DNA of 64,000 nt from an uncultured Bryobacteraceae bacterium (GTDB lineage: Bacteria > Acidobacteriota > Terriglobia > Bryobacterales > Bryobacteraceae), in contig CALDSU010000006.1 of NCBI GenBank assembly GCA_937924525.1, positions 1 through 64,000 on the forward strand, in the 5' to 3' direction. Positions within the stretch are counted from its first letter, which is position 1, and every line of letters begins with the position of its first letter. This document shows positions 53,335-61,250 of this stretch, piece by piece. The notes under the pieces were generated by a model that was not told where the DNA came from, ran no database searches, and saw only the letters and a list, made by a program, of their open reading frames with translations. A program made the translations under genes and the position numbers.

Positions 53335-54594
53335 ATGGATAAGTTCGTCATCGAGGGCGGCCATCCCCTCCAGGGGGAGATCGTCACGAGCGGCTCGAAA
53401 AACGCCGCGCTGCCGGCGCTGGCGGCGACGCTGCTCACCGAAGAAGCGGTCACCCTGCGCGGTCTGCCGCGCGTGCGGGACATCGGCACCATGGAGCGAC
53501 TGCTCGAAGAAATCGGGGCGGCGGTCGACGCGGCGAACGGCTGCGTGCGGGTGACGGCGCGCGAACTGCGCAGGCCGGAGGCGCCCTACGAACTGGTCAA
53601 GACGATGCGGGCGTCAAGCCTGGTGTTGGGGCCGCTGGTCGCGCGGTGCGGCCAGGCGCGCGTTTCCCTGCCCGGCGGTTGCGCAATTGGCGCGCGGCCC
53701 ATCGACCTCCACATCCGGGCGCTGGAGGAATTGGGCGCCCGCGTCGGCCAGGAGCACGGCTACGTGGTGGCCACGGCTCCGGCCGGCGGTTTGCGCGGCG
53801 CCACGATTGCGTTCGACCGCATCACCGTTACCGGGACCGAAGACGTGATGATGGCGGCTACGCTGGCTCGCGGCGAAACTGTCATCGAAAATGCCGCCCG
53901 CGAACCCGAAGTCTCCGATCTGGCGGAGTTGCTTGCCAAGATGGGAGCGCGGATTGAGGGCGCGGGCAGCTCCACCATTCGGGTGCAGGGCGTCGAACGG
54001 TTGCATGGCGCGGAGCACCAGGTGATCACCGACCGGATTGAGGCCGGCACCTTCCTGCTGGCCGGCGCCATCACCCGCGGACGGCTCACCGTGCGCCACG
54101 CGCCCGTCGCCCACCTGACGGCGCTGCTGGCGAAACTGCGGCAGGTGGGAGTTCCCGTGACCCAGGAGGACAGCGAGACCCTGACCGTCCACCCCGGCGA
54201 TGCGCTGCATTCGGTCGACATGACTACCGAAGAGTACCCTGGTTTCGCAACCGACTTGCAGGCACAGTACATGGCGCTGATGACCCAGGGCGACGGCATC
54301 GCCATCATCACCGAAACCATTTTCGAAAATCGGTTCATGCACGCGCTGGAACTGGCCCGCATGGGGGCCAAGATCCGGCTGGACGGGCGCAAGGCCCTGG
54401 TGGCCGGCGGTCCGTTATCGGGCGCGGCGGTGCTGGCCTCGGACCTGCGCGCCAGCGCCGGACTGGTGCTGGCCGGACTGTGCGCCAAGGGCCAAACGGT
54501 GATCGACCGCGTCTATCATATCGATCGCGGCTACGAGAGAATCGAAGAAAAGCTTGCCGCCGCCGGCGCGTGCATCCGCCGGGTGGAAGACTGA
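53335..54594 (+). CDS. murA: MurA, UDP-N-acetylglucosamine 1-carboxyvinyltransferase
   Basis: The 419-residue enzyme carries the substrate-binding SGSKNAALPALAATLL (Lys22, Asn23) and RASSLVLGPLVAR. The catalytic cysteine lies in LPGGCAIGARPIDLH (Cys116), which is the fosfomycin-target residue. IEAGTFLLAGAITRG and YPGFATDLQAQYMAL follow. It adds enolpyruvate to UDP-GlcNAc, the first committed peptidoglycan step; phosphoenolpyruvate comes from enolase and UDP-GlcNAc from GlmU, both encoded in this window. A rhodanese gene follows after 25 bases. Confidence 0.98.
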   Translation: MDKFVIEGGHPLQGEIVTSGSKNAALPALAATLLTEEAVTLRGLPRVRDIGTMERLLEEIGAAVDAANGCVRVTARELRRPEAPYELVKTMRASSLVLGPLVARCGQARVSLPGGCAIGARPIDLHIRALEELGARVGQEHGYVVATAPAGGLRGATIAFDRITVTGTEDVMMAATLARGETVIENAAREPEVSDLAELLAKMGARIEGAGSSTIRVQGVERLHGAEHQVITDRIEAGTFLLAGAITRGRLTVRHAPVAHLTALLAKLRQVGVPVTQEDSETLTVHPGDALHSVDMTTEEYPGFATDLQAQYMALMTQGDGIAIITETIFENRFMHALELARMGAKIRLDGRKALVAGGPLSGAAVLASDLRASAGLVLAGLCAKGQTVIDRVYHIDRGYERIEEKLAAAGACIRRVED

Positions 54595-54619
54595 AGAGGA
54601 GACGGAAGAAGAACGCCGT

Positions 54620-54988
54620 ATGGCACACAACCCTGGATTTCTGAAGCTGGTTAACGACGCCAAGAGCCGGATCCGCGAGATCGGAATCGATGAGTACCAG
54701 CGCATGGTCGCGGCTGGCGAGCCCCATATCCTGATCGACACGCGCGAGGAGAGCGAGTGGCACGCCGGCCACGCCCAGGGCGCGATTCACCTGGGTAAGG
54801 GCGTCATTGAGCGGGACATCGAAACCAAAGTGCCGGACAAGACGGTCCCTCTGGTGCTGTATTGCGGGGGTGGCTATCGGAGCGCCCTGGCGGCGGACGC
54901 CTTGCGCCAGATGGGCTACCAGCAGCCCATCTCGCTGGCGGGCGGCTGGCGGGCGATCCTTCAGGCAGGGCTCCCCGTGGAGAAGTGA
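54620..54988 (+). CDS. Single-domain rhodanese-like sulfurtransferase
   Basis: The ATG at 54620 gives a 122-residue single rhodanese domain. HILIDTREESEWHAGHAQGA begins the fold and the active-site loop is LVLYCGGGYRSALAADAL with the catalytic cysteine. Such proteins carry persulfide sulfur or reduce cyanide/thiosulfate in vivo; the biological partner is unknown. It follows murA at 25 bases and may be co-transcribed, without functional link. Confidence 0.93.
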   Translation: MAHNPGFLKLVNDAKSRIREIGIDEYQRMVAAGEPHILIDTREESEWHAGHAQGAIHLGKGVIERDIETKVPDKTVPLVLYCGGGYRSALAADALRQMGYQQPISLAGGWRAILQAGLPVEK

Positions 54989-55001
54989 CGCCGGAGACGG
55001 T

Positions 55002-55346
55002 TCAGTCGGTCCCCGGCCGCGCGGCTCCCTCGGTGGACTGCCGGCGCCGCGCCCCGATCCGGCGAATGGTTGCGCGACGCAATTCGAGCGCCGCCCGTTG
55101 ATTCGCAAAACCAAGCAGGTCCTCGTTGGTAAGCTGGTGGCCGCCTTCCGCCGTAAGCGGCGGGCCCGCGGAGAGCTTGCGGGCGCAGAGTCCCGGGCCC
55201 TCCTGCAACGACACCTGGTGTTTGCGGAAAAGGTCGAGATCCGCGGAAATCAGAACCCGCGCCGCGGGCTCCCCTTTCACCATCCGGTCAAAGCGATAGG
55301 TCCGGATGTTGGCGTGCTGATCGAAACCCAGGTAACGCAGTTCCAC
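55002..55346 (-). CDS. Small conserved protein of unknown function
   Basis: The 114-residue protein starts with GTG after a strong AGGAGG (55355-55360), which supports expression. It begins MELRYLGFDQHANIRTYRFD and contains GEPAARVLISADLDLF and VSLQEGPGLCARKLSAG, a mixed alpha/beta layout with a basic C-terminal end. I recall similar short proteins in Solibacter relatives but cannot name a family. It lies convergently 13 bases from the rhodanese gene end. Confidence 0.65.
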   Translation of the reverse strand: MELRYLGFDQHANIRTYRFDRMVKGEPAARVLISADLDLFRKHQVSLQEGPGLCARKLSAGPPLTAEGGHQLTNEDLLGFANQRAALELRRATIRRIGARRRQSTEGAARPGTD

Positions 55347-55464
55347 TGGCTGCCTCCTCTCGTTTCGCGCCGGCGGGTCCGGCGGTAAATTGCCATCTCC
55401 CGCTCCGCGCGCGCCATGCCCGCGCGGGTGGGAATCCCGGGTGATATGGCTTTACTTAGCCGGG

Positions 55465-55794
55465 CTACCAGCGGGGTTCCCGCCGCTGCCGGGGACCGCG
55501 CCCGCCCCCCTGCGGCCGGCCGCCGCCTGATCCGCGCCCCCAGGAATCCGTCTTGGGACGCGCTTCGTTCACGTTCAGCGCCCGGCCGTCCAATTGGTAG
55601 CCATTCAACGCGGCAATGGCGCGTTCGGCTTCGCCCGCGTCGGTCATCTCGACAAACGCGAAGCCCCGGGAACGGCCGGTCTCGCGGTCTGTCACGAGGC
55701 TGACGCGCTCCACAGCGCCGTAGGCCTCAAACAAGGAGCGAATGGAAGCTTCCGTCGCCCCGAAATCCAGGTTGCCGACAAAGATGTTTTTCAT
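55465..55794 (-). CDS. RNA recognition motif (RRM) protein
   Basis: The 109-residue protein is one RRM (about residues 1-80) plus a Gly/Arg-rich tail. RNP-2 is seen as IFVGNLDFG and RNP-1 as RSRGFAFVEM with their aromatic residues in place. Such proteins are cold-induced or abundant RNA chaperones in cyanobacteria and some other phyla. The tail (RGSGGGRPQGGGRGPRQRRE) resembles RGG-type RNA-binding tails. The start is ATG with a purine-rich AAAGG upstream. Confidence 0.95.
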   Translation of the reverse strand: MKNIFVGNLDFGATEASIRSLFEAYGAVERVSLVTDRETGRSRGFAFVEMTDAGEAERAIAALNGYQLDGRALNVNEARPKTDSWGRGSGGGRPQGGGRGPRQRREPRW

Positions 55795-55923
55795 AATGAC
55801 CTTTCCGCCTTTGATTGCTCAGCGCGACGTGGCGAAAAAGAAACAGCACCATGTTCTGCGGGACGATCACAAAAGCTTCCCAAAGTGTAGCAGCTTCCCG
55901 GCGGGTTAGAATGCGGTACGGCG

Positions 55924-57402
55924 ATGACACGCAGACAGGCCCTCATCCTTCCCGCCTCCGCGCTGGCGGCGGACGAGACGTCGCGGATGCCGGAGCTATG
56001 CCGGATGCCCGCCCGGGAACTCGCGCGGCGGATGCGGCGCAAGGACGTTTCCGCGCGCGAGGTGCTGGCGGCGCACCTGCGGCAGATCGCACGGGTGAAC
56101 CCCCAAGTGAATGCGATGGTGACGCTGGTGGCGGAGGAGGCACGCAAAGCCGCCGCCCGCGCCGACGAAGAGGCCGCCCATGGCCGATTCCTGGGTCCCC
56201 TGCACGGACTGCCGATCGCGCACAAGGACCTGCAAGACACCAAGGGCATCCGCACCACGTACGGCTCGCCTCTGTTTCGCGACCACGTCCCGGACCGGGA
56301 CACGCTGCTGATCGAGCGGATCCGCCAGGCGGGCGCCGTCACGTTGGGCAAAACCAACACCCCCGAATTTGGCGCTGGTTCACAGACGTTCAACCCCGTG
56401 TTTGGCGCCACGCTCAACCCTTACGACCTGACCAAGACGTGCGGCGGCAGCTCCGGCGGCGCCGCCGTGGCCTTAGCCTGCGGGATGCTGCCGATCGCCG
56501 ACGGCAGCGACACGGGAGGATCGCTGCGCAACCCGGCCGCGTTCTGCAACGTAGTCGGCTTCCGGACCTCGCCCGGGCGGGTGCCGCGCGTTCCCACCAG
56601 CTCGGCGTGGAACACGATCAGCGTTCTGGGGCCGATGGCGCGGGACGTGGCCGACGCGGCGCTGTTGCTGAGCGCCATCGCCGGCCCGGACGCCCGTGCG
56701 CCGCTGGCGATCCCGGAGCCCGGCGCCCGCTTCGCCCACCCCCTGGACCGGGACTTCAAGGGCGTCCGCGTCGCCTGGTTCCAAGACCTCGGCGGGCTGC
56801 CCTTCGACCGGCGCGTGCGCGAGGCGGTGAACGCCCAGCAGCGCGCGTTCACCGCGCTGGGCTGCATCGTCGAACAGGCGGAACCGGACTTCCGCGAGGC
56901 GGACCGCGTCTTCAAGGTGCTCCGCGCGCTGAGCTTTCACGGACAACACGCCGACAAGGTGCAGCGGCATCGGGCGAAGATCAAGGCCACGGTGATCGAG
57001 GAGGTCGAGCGCGGCGCGCGCCTGACCGGACCGGACATCACCGCCGCGGAAACGCAACGTTCCCGGCTCTACGCCCGCTTCGCCGAATTCATGGCGCGTT
57101 ACGAGTTCTTCGTTCTGCCTACCACGCAGGCGCCGCCTTTCGACGTGAACCAGCCCTACCTGACGGAGATCGAGGGCGTGCCCCTGGAGGGCTACATCGA
57201 CTGGATGCGGTCCTGCTACTACATTACGGTTACGGGGCATCCGGCGATCTCTGTGCCCGCCGGCTTCACGGCGGAAGGGTTGCCCGTCGGCCTGCAAATC
57301 GTGGGCCGGCGTCAGGACGATTTCGGGGTTCTCCAGATGGCGTATGCTTTTGAGCGGACGCAGGGTCCGGCGCGGCGCTGGCCCGCCGTCGCGAACCCCT
57401 GA
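55924..57402 (+). CDS. Amidase-signature family enzyme
   Basis: The 492-residue protein has the amidase catalytic triad. The lysine is in LPIAHKDLQDTKG, the cis-serine in CGGSSGGAAVALACG and the nucleophilic serine in DGSDTGGSLRNPAAFC. Length matches amidases of the GatA/acylamidase class, but no gatB or gatC is nearby, so it is a stand-alone hydrolase of small amides. Its N terminus (MTRRQALILPASALAADET) looks like a shortened twin-arginine signal, so secretion is possible. It converges 7 bases from the end of the DapA-like gene at 57410. Confidence 0.93.
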   Translation: MTRRQALILPASALAADETSRMPELCRMPARELARRMRRKDVSAREVLAAHLRQIARVNPQVNAMVTLVAEEARKAAARADEEAAHGRFLGPLHGLPIAHKDLQDTKGIRTTYGSPLFRDHVPDRDTLLIERIRQAGAVTLGKTNTPEFGAGSQTFNPVFGATLNPYDLTKTCGGSSGGAAVALACGMLPIADGSDTGGSLRNPAAFCNVVGFRTSPGRVPRVPTSSAWNTISVLGPMARDVADAALLLSAIAGPDARAPLAIPEPGARFAHPLDRDFKGVRVAWFQDLGGLPFDRRVREAVNAQQRAFTALGCIVEQAEPDFREADRVFKVLRALSFHGQHADKVQRHRAKIKATVIEEVERGARLTGPDITAAETQRSRLYARFAEFMARYEFFVLPTTQAPPFDVNQPYLTEIEGVPLEGYIDWMRSCYYITVTGHPAISVPAGFTAEGLPVGLQIVGRRQDDFGVLQMAYAFERTQGPARRWPAVANP

Positions 57403-57409
57403 GGCGCGC

Positions 57410-58297
57410 TCAGGCGTGGAGCGCGGCGCGAATCGCCTCGATCTGTGCGGCCGAACTGGCCGGCATGGGCGCGCGCGGCGCTCCGCCGTCCCGCCCTTGC
57501 AGGGCCATGGCGGTCTTGGTGTTGGCCGGCAGGTTCGGCTCGTTCAGCACATTCCACAATCGCAGCAGCTTACGGTGCAGCGCCCGCGCGGTCGCGTGGT
57601 CGCCGCGGTGCGTGGCGTCCCAAAGCTCGACGCACCAGCCCGGCGCCGCGGTCAGCACCGCCGCGATAGCCCCGTGCGCTCCCAGCAAAAACGACGGGTA
57701 CAGAAGGGCATCCACCGCGGAGAAGATCCGCTTGCCCGTACCCACCCGCCCTTCGTCCAGGAGCAGCAGCAGGTCGGCCAGCGCCTTCATGTCGTAGGCG
57801 CTTTGCTTGACGCCTAGCACGCCGTCCACTTCGCGCATGATGCGCGCCAGCAGCGGCGGCAGCAGGTACGACCAGGGCACCACGTTGTAAATGATCACCG
57901 GGATGCCGGCGGCGTGATGAATGGAAGCGAAAAACTCCAGCATGGCGTCGTCGCTCGGCCGGAATACATAGTGCACCGGGGTCACCTGCAATGCCGCGAC
58001 GCCCAGGTCGGCTACGGCGCGCGCCTTGGCGATCGCCGCCTGGGTGCTGTCGGCGATCACGCCCGCGATCACCGGCGTGCGGCCCGCGCTCTCCTCGACG
58101 GTCCAGCGCACGACCAGGCGAAGCTCGTCCGGCGACAGCGTATGTCCTTCGCCGGTGCTGCCGCCTACCGCGACGCCGTGCACCCGGGCGGTTTCGATCA
58201 TGTAGCGCACGTCCGCCCGGTGGGCGCGCTCCATCAGGTTGCCGTCCGCGTCGAAAGGGGTGACTAGCGGGGGGATGATGCCGCTCAGCACTTGCAT
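57410..58297 (-). CDS. DapA/NanA-family aldolase, complete active site
   Basis: The 295-residue protein has the hallmarks of N-acetylneuraminate lyase/dihydrodipicolinate synthase enzymes: GGSTGEGHTL near residue 45, the tyrosine in VIIYNVVPWSY and the Schiff-base lysine in VLGVKQSAYDM. Family members are class I aldolases using pyruvate. Whether it makes dihydrodipicolinate or degrades a sugar acid is uncertain; no lysine genes adjoin. Its start is 127 bases from the start of another DapA-family gene on the opposite strand, so both could be controlled together. Confidence 0.93.
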   Translation of the reverse strand: MQVLSGIIPPLVTPFDADGNLMERAHRADVRYMIETARVHGVAVGGSTGEGHTLSPDELRLVVRWTVEESAGRTPVIAGVIADSTQAAIAKARAVADLGVAALQVTPVHYVFRPSDDAMLEFFASIHHAAGIPVIIYNVVPWSYLLPPLLARIMREVDGVLGVKQSAYDMKALADLLLLLDEGRVGTGKRIFSAVDALLYPSFLLGAHGAIAAVLTAAPGWCVELWDATHRGDHATARALHRKLLRLWNVLNEPNLPANTKTAMALQGRDGGAPRAPMPASSAAQIEAIRAALHA

Positions 58298-58424
58298 TCT
58301 TTCAGTCTAGGCCGTGGCGCCGGCGGAGGCCACCGGCGTCCGCCGGCCGCGGTTTGCTTTGCGCGCTCGCCGGGCGCCATGAAACAATGGCGGATTCTCC
58401 GGATCATCGGGGAAAGGAACCGGT

Positions 58425-59375
58425 ATGCGAAGAACGCGCACCACGATCGAGGACTGGCGGAACGTGCTGCCCGTACCGCCGTTGGCGAGGCGCCGGGACG
58501 GCGGCCGGACTTTGGATTGGGCAGCGAACGACGCGCTCGCCGCCCACCTGCAGGCGGGCGGCATGCGGCATTTGCTTTACGGCGGGAATGCGTTTCTCTA
58601 CCACATTCCCCTGGCCGAGTTCGGCCAACTGCTGAGCTGGCTGGCGGGACTGCCCGATGACGTCCTGGCGATTCCCAGCCTCGGCCCCTCGTATGGGCGG
58701 GCCATGGACCAGGCGCCGCTGGTGCGCAGGCACGGCTTCCCCCTCGTGATGATGTTGCCGTGCAGCGACCCGCGCGATGCCCGCGGCCTCGAACAGGGCT
58801 ACCGCGAAATTGCGAGCGAAGCGGAAGCGCCGCTGATGGTGTACCTGAAGGACGAGGACAGTTTTGGCGCGGACCGGGAGGCGGGATTGGACGCCGTGGC
58901 CCGCCTGGTCTCCGACGGGGTGTGCCAGGTGATCAAGTATGCCGTGGTCCGCGAGGATGCCGCGCGAGACCTCTATCTGGACAGCCTGTTGAGCCGGGTC
59001 GACCGCCGGGTGGTGATCAGCGGAATCGGGGAGCGCCCCGCGATCGTCCACCTGCGGGACTTCGGCCTGCCGGGCTTCACCTCCGGCTCGGCCTGTCTGG
59101 CGCCCCGCTTTTCCGGAGCGATCCTCCGCGCCGCCGCGGCGGGACGGTGGGAGGAGGCCGAAGGGTACCGGGCTGCGTTCCTCCCTTTGGAGGATCTCCG
59201 CGACACGTGGGGCGCCGCCCGGGTGTTGCATGCCGCCATCGAACTGGCTGGCATCGCCGGAACGGGGCCCGTGCCCCCCTTCGCCTCCGAATTGGAGCAA
59301 GACCAGCGCCAGCAAGTGCGGGGGACCGCGCTGGCATTGGCGGAGGCTAACCGGGCCGGAGGCGTGTGGAGATAA
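58425..59375 (+). CDS. Divergent DapA-family protein with altered N-terminal active-site loop
   Basis: The 316-residue protein folds as a DapA-like barrel, with a lysine at the strand-6 position (VCQVIKYAVV) and a plausible active-site region YGGNAFLYHIPLAEF, but the usual GGTGE loop is replaced. The second tyrosine region reads PLMVYLKDEDSF. It is thus probably a family member with another reaction or substrate. It is oriented away from its DapA-like neighbour across a shared 127-base promoter region. It ends 55 bases before the SulP transporter. Confidence 0.8.
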   Translation: MRRTRTTIEDWRNVLPVPPLARRRDGGRTLDWAANDALAAHLQAGGMRHLLYGGNAFLYHIPLAEFGQLLSWLAGLPDDVLAIPSLGPSYGRAMDQAPLVRRHGFPLVMMLPCSDPRDARGLEQGYREIASEAEAPLMVYLKDEDSFGADREAGLDAVARLVSDGVCQVIKYAVVREDAARDLYLDSLLSRVDRRVVISGIGERPAIVHLRDFGLPGFTSGSACLAPRFSGAILRAAAAGRWEEAEGYRAAFLPLEDLRDTWGAARVLHAAIELAGIAGTGPVPPFASELEQDQRQQVRGTALALAEANRAGGVWR

Positions 59376-59402
59376 AATCAAAAGTTCGGCCAGCTCAGAT
59401 GT

Positions 59403-59420
59403 TCAAGCCTGCCGGCTTGA
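59403..59420 (+). terminator. Inverted repeat before the SulP start
   Basis: TCAAGCC-TGCC-GGCTTGA is a perfect 7-bp stem followed by TCTTT. It lies 27 bases after the end of the DapA-like gene and 10 bases before the SulP ATG, where a ribosome site would be expected. It may be a weak terminator or a translation-blocking hairpin. Confidence 0.45.
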
Positions 59421-59430
59421 TCTTTGCGAT

Positions 59431-61191
59431 ATGAACTTTCTTGCGACTCGACTCGGCCAGCTTTGGGCCGCGCTAGCGGCATTTGATCCTTTCCGAAACT
59501 GCCGGCCGAAGTTGCTCTCCCTCTTGCCTGGCTACCGCCGCGAGACTTTGGTATCCGACCTGATTGCCGGACTTACGGTCGGGATGGTGGCTTTACCGCT
59601 CGCCATGGCGTTTGGCGTCGCCTCCGGGGTGACGCCCCAAGCCGGGATCTACACCGCGATCGTCGGTGGCCTGCTGGTCGCAGTCCTCGGCGGGTCGTCC
59701 ATCCAGGTCGCCGGCCCGACCGGCGCCTTCGTCGTCATCGTGGCGGGCATCATTGCCCGGCATGGTCTGTCGGGTTTGCTGATGGTGACGATGATGGCGG
59801 GCGTCATTCTGATGATCCTCGGCCTGACTGGTCTCGGCGCCGCCGTGAAGTATATTCCCCGGCCGGTGGTCCTGGGTTTCACCAACGGCATTGCGGTCTT
59901 GATCGCGTCCACGCAAGTGAAGGATTTCCTCGGACTCGCCATCCAGGATGTCCCCAGCGAGTTTTTCGCGCGGATGGAGGCGTACGCGAGGAATCTGGGT
60001 ACGCTCGACTGGCGGGCGGCCGCGTTGGGGCTGTGCTCGCTGGCGATCATTCTGCTGGCGCCGCGCATCGCGCCCCGCCTGCCCGGTTCGATCGCGGCGC
60101 TGCTGGCCGGCACCGCGGCCGTGGTGGCGCTGAATTTGCCCGTCGAAACCATTGGAACCAGATTCGGCGGCATTCCCAGCGGACTGCCTCGCTGGGAGGT
60201 CCCCGCGTTTCGCGCGGATCTAATTCTGCCCCTGCTGCCGTCCGCGCTCACGGTGGCGATTCTTGCCGCCGTGGAAAGTTTGCTGTCCGCGGTGGTCGCT
60301 GACTCCATGACCGGCGACCGGCACAACTCGAACGCCGAACTGATGGCGCAGGGGGTGGCGAACGTGATCGTGCCGATGGTGGGCGGCATTCCGGTGACCG
60401 GCGCCATCGCCCGGACGGCCACCAATTTCCGAGCAGGCGCGCGCACTCCCGTAGCCGCCATCGTCCATTCGCTGACGCTGGCCCTGGTGATGCTGGTGCT
60501 GGCGCCCTGGGCGAAATTCATCCCGCTGGCGACGCTGGCGGCGGTGCTCCTGGTGGTGGCCTACAACATGGGGGAATGGCGGGAGATCGCTCCGATCCTC
60601 CGTCTGGATTGGGCCGACAAGACGGTTTGGGCGCTGACTTTCGCCTTGACCGTGGTGGCGGATCTGACTCTGGCGGTCGAAGTGGGCATCGCCCTGGCCG
60701 CCTTGCTTTACATCCACCGCGTGGCCCAGACGACGACCGTATCCACCGTAACCAGAGAGTACGTCGAAAACGCCAGACCACACGTGTTGCAGGACAAGAC
60801 CATCCCGCCTTACGTGAAGATCCTGCGGATCCATGGGCCGTTTCTGTTCGGGACCACCGACAAACTGGCGGAGGAAACCGCGGATCTTAGCCGCTTTCCC
60901 GCGATTGTTGTCTTGCGCCTGAGGAACATGACCGCGATCGACGCCACCGGGCTCCACGCCTTGGAGATGCTCCAGCAGCGGCTGAAGAGGTCGGGCCGCA
61001 CGTTGCTGCTCTGCGGCGCGCGCCATCAACCGGCGGAGTTTCTGGCCAAAGCGGAGTTCGTGGAGCACATTGGCAGGGAAAATATCCTGCCACATGTGCA
61101 GGCGGCGCTGGCGCGCGCCCAGGAGATTTATCAGGGGTTTTCCGGCCTCGGGGAAGATTTCGCCGCGGACATCCGCAAGGCGCGCATGTAA
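59431..61191 (+). CDS. SulP family anion transporter with C-terminal STAS domain
   Basis: The 586-residue protein starts at the ATG at 59431. It has the SulP inner-membrane core (about 12 spans, residues 30-440), with LIAGLTVGMVALPLAMAFGVASG, TGAFVVIVAGI and the conserved GGIPVTGAIARTATNFRAGA. A cytoplasmic STAS domain follows (about 455-570, MTAIDATGLHALEMLQQRLK). The family moves sulfate, bicarbonate or other anions; this gene is followed by a sulfur/thiol redox enzyme, which makes sulfate plausible but unproved. No ribosome-binding site is evident, and a hairpin covers the position. Confidence 0.95.
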   Translation: MNFLATRLGQLWAALAAFDPFRNCRPKLLSLLPGYRRETLVSDLIAGLTVGMVALPLAMAFGVASGVTPQAGIYTAIVGGLLVAVLGGSSIQVAGPTGAFVVIVAGIIARHGLSGLLMVTMMAGVILMILGLTGLGAAVKYIPRPVVLGFTNGIAVLIASTQVKDFLGLAIQDVPSEFFARMEAYARNLGTLDWRAAALGLCSLAIILLAPRIAPRLPGSIAALLAGTAAVVALNLPVETIGTRFGGIPSGLPRWEVPAFRADLILPLLPSALTVAILAAVESLLSAVVADSMTGDRHNSNAELMAQGVANVIVPMVGGIPVTGAIARTATNFRAGARTPVAAIVHSLTLALVMLVLAPWAKFIPLATLAAVLLVVAYNMGEWREIAPILRLDWADKTVWALTFALTVVADLTLAVEVGIALAALLYIHRVAQTTTVSTVTREYVENARPHVLQDKTIPPYVKILRIHGPFLFGTTDKLAEETADLSRFPAIVVLRLRNMTAIDATGLHALEMLQQRLKRSGRTLLLCGARHQPAEFLAKAEFVEHIGRENILPHVQAALARAQEIYQGFSGLGEDFAADIRKARM

Positions 61192-61250
61192 GAGGCGAGC
61201 CGCCTCACCTTGTGTCCGGCCGCAGCCTCAGGCATCCTCAGAAGTGGGTC

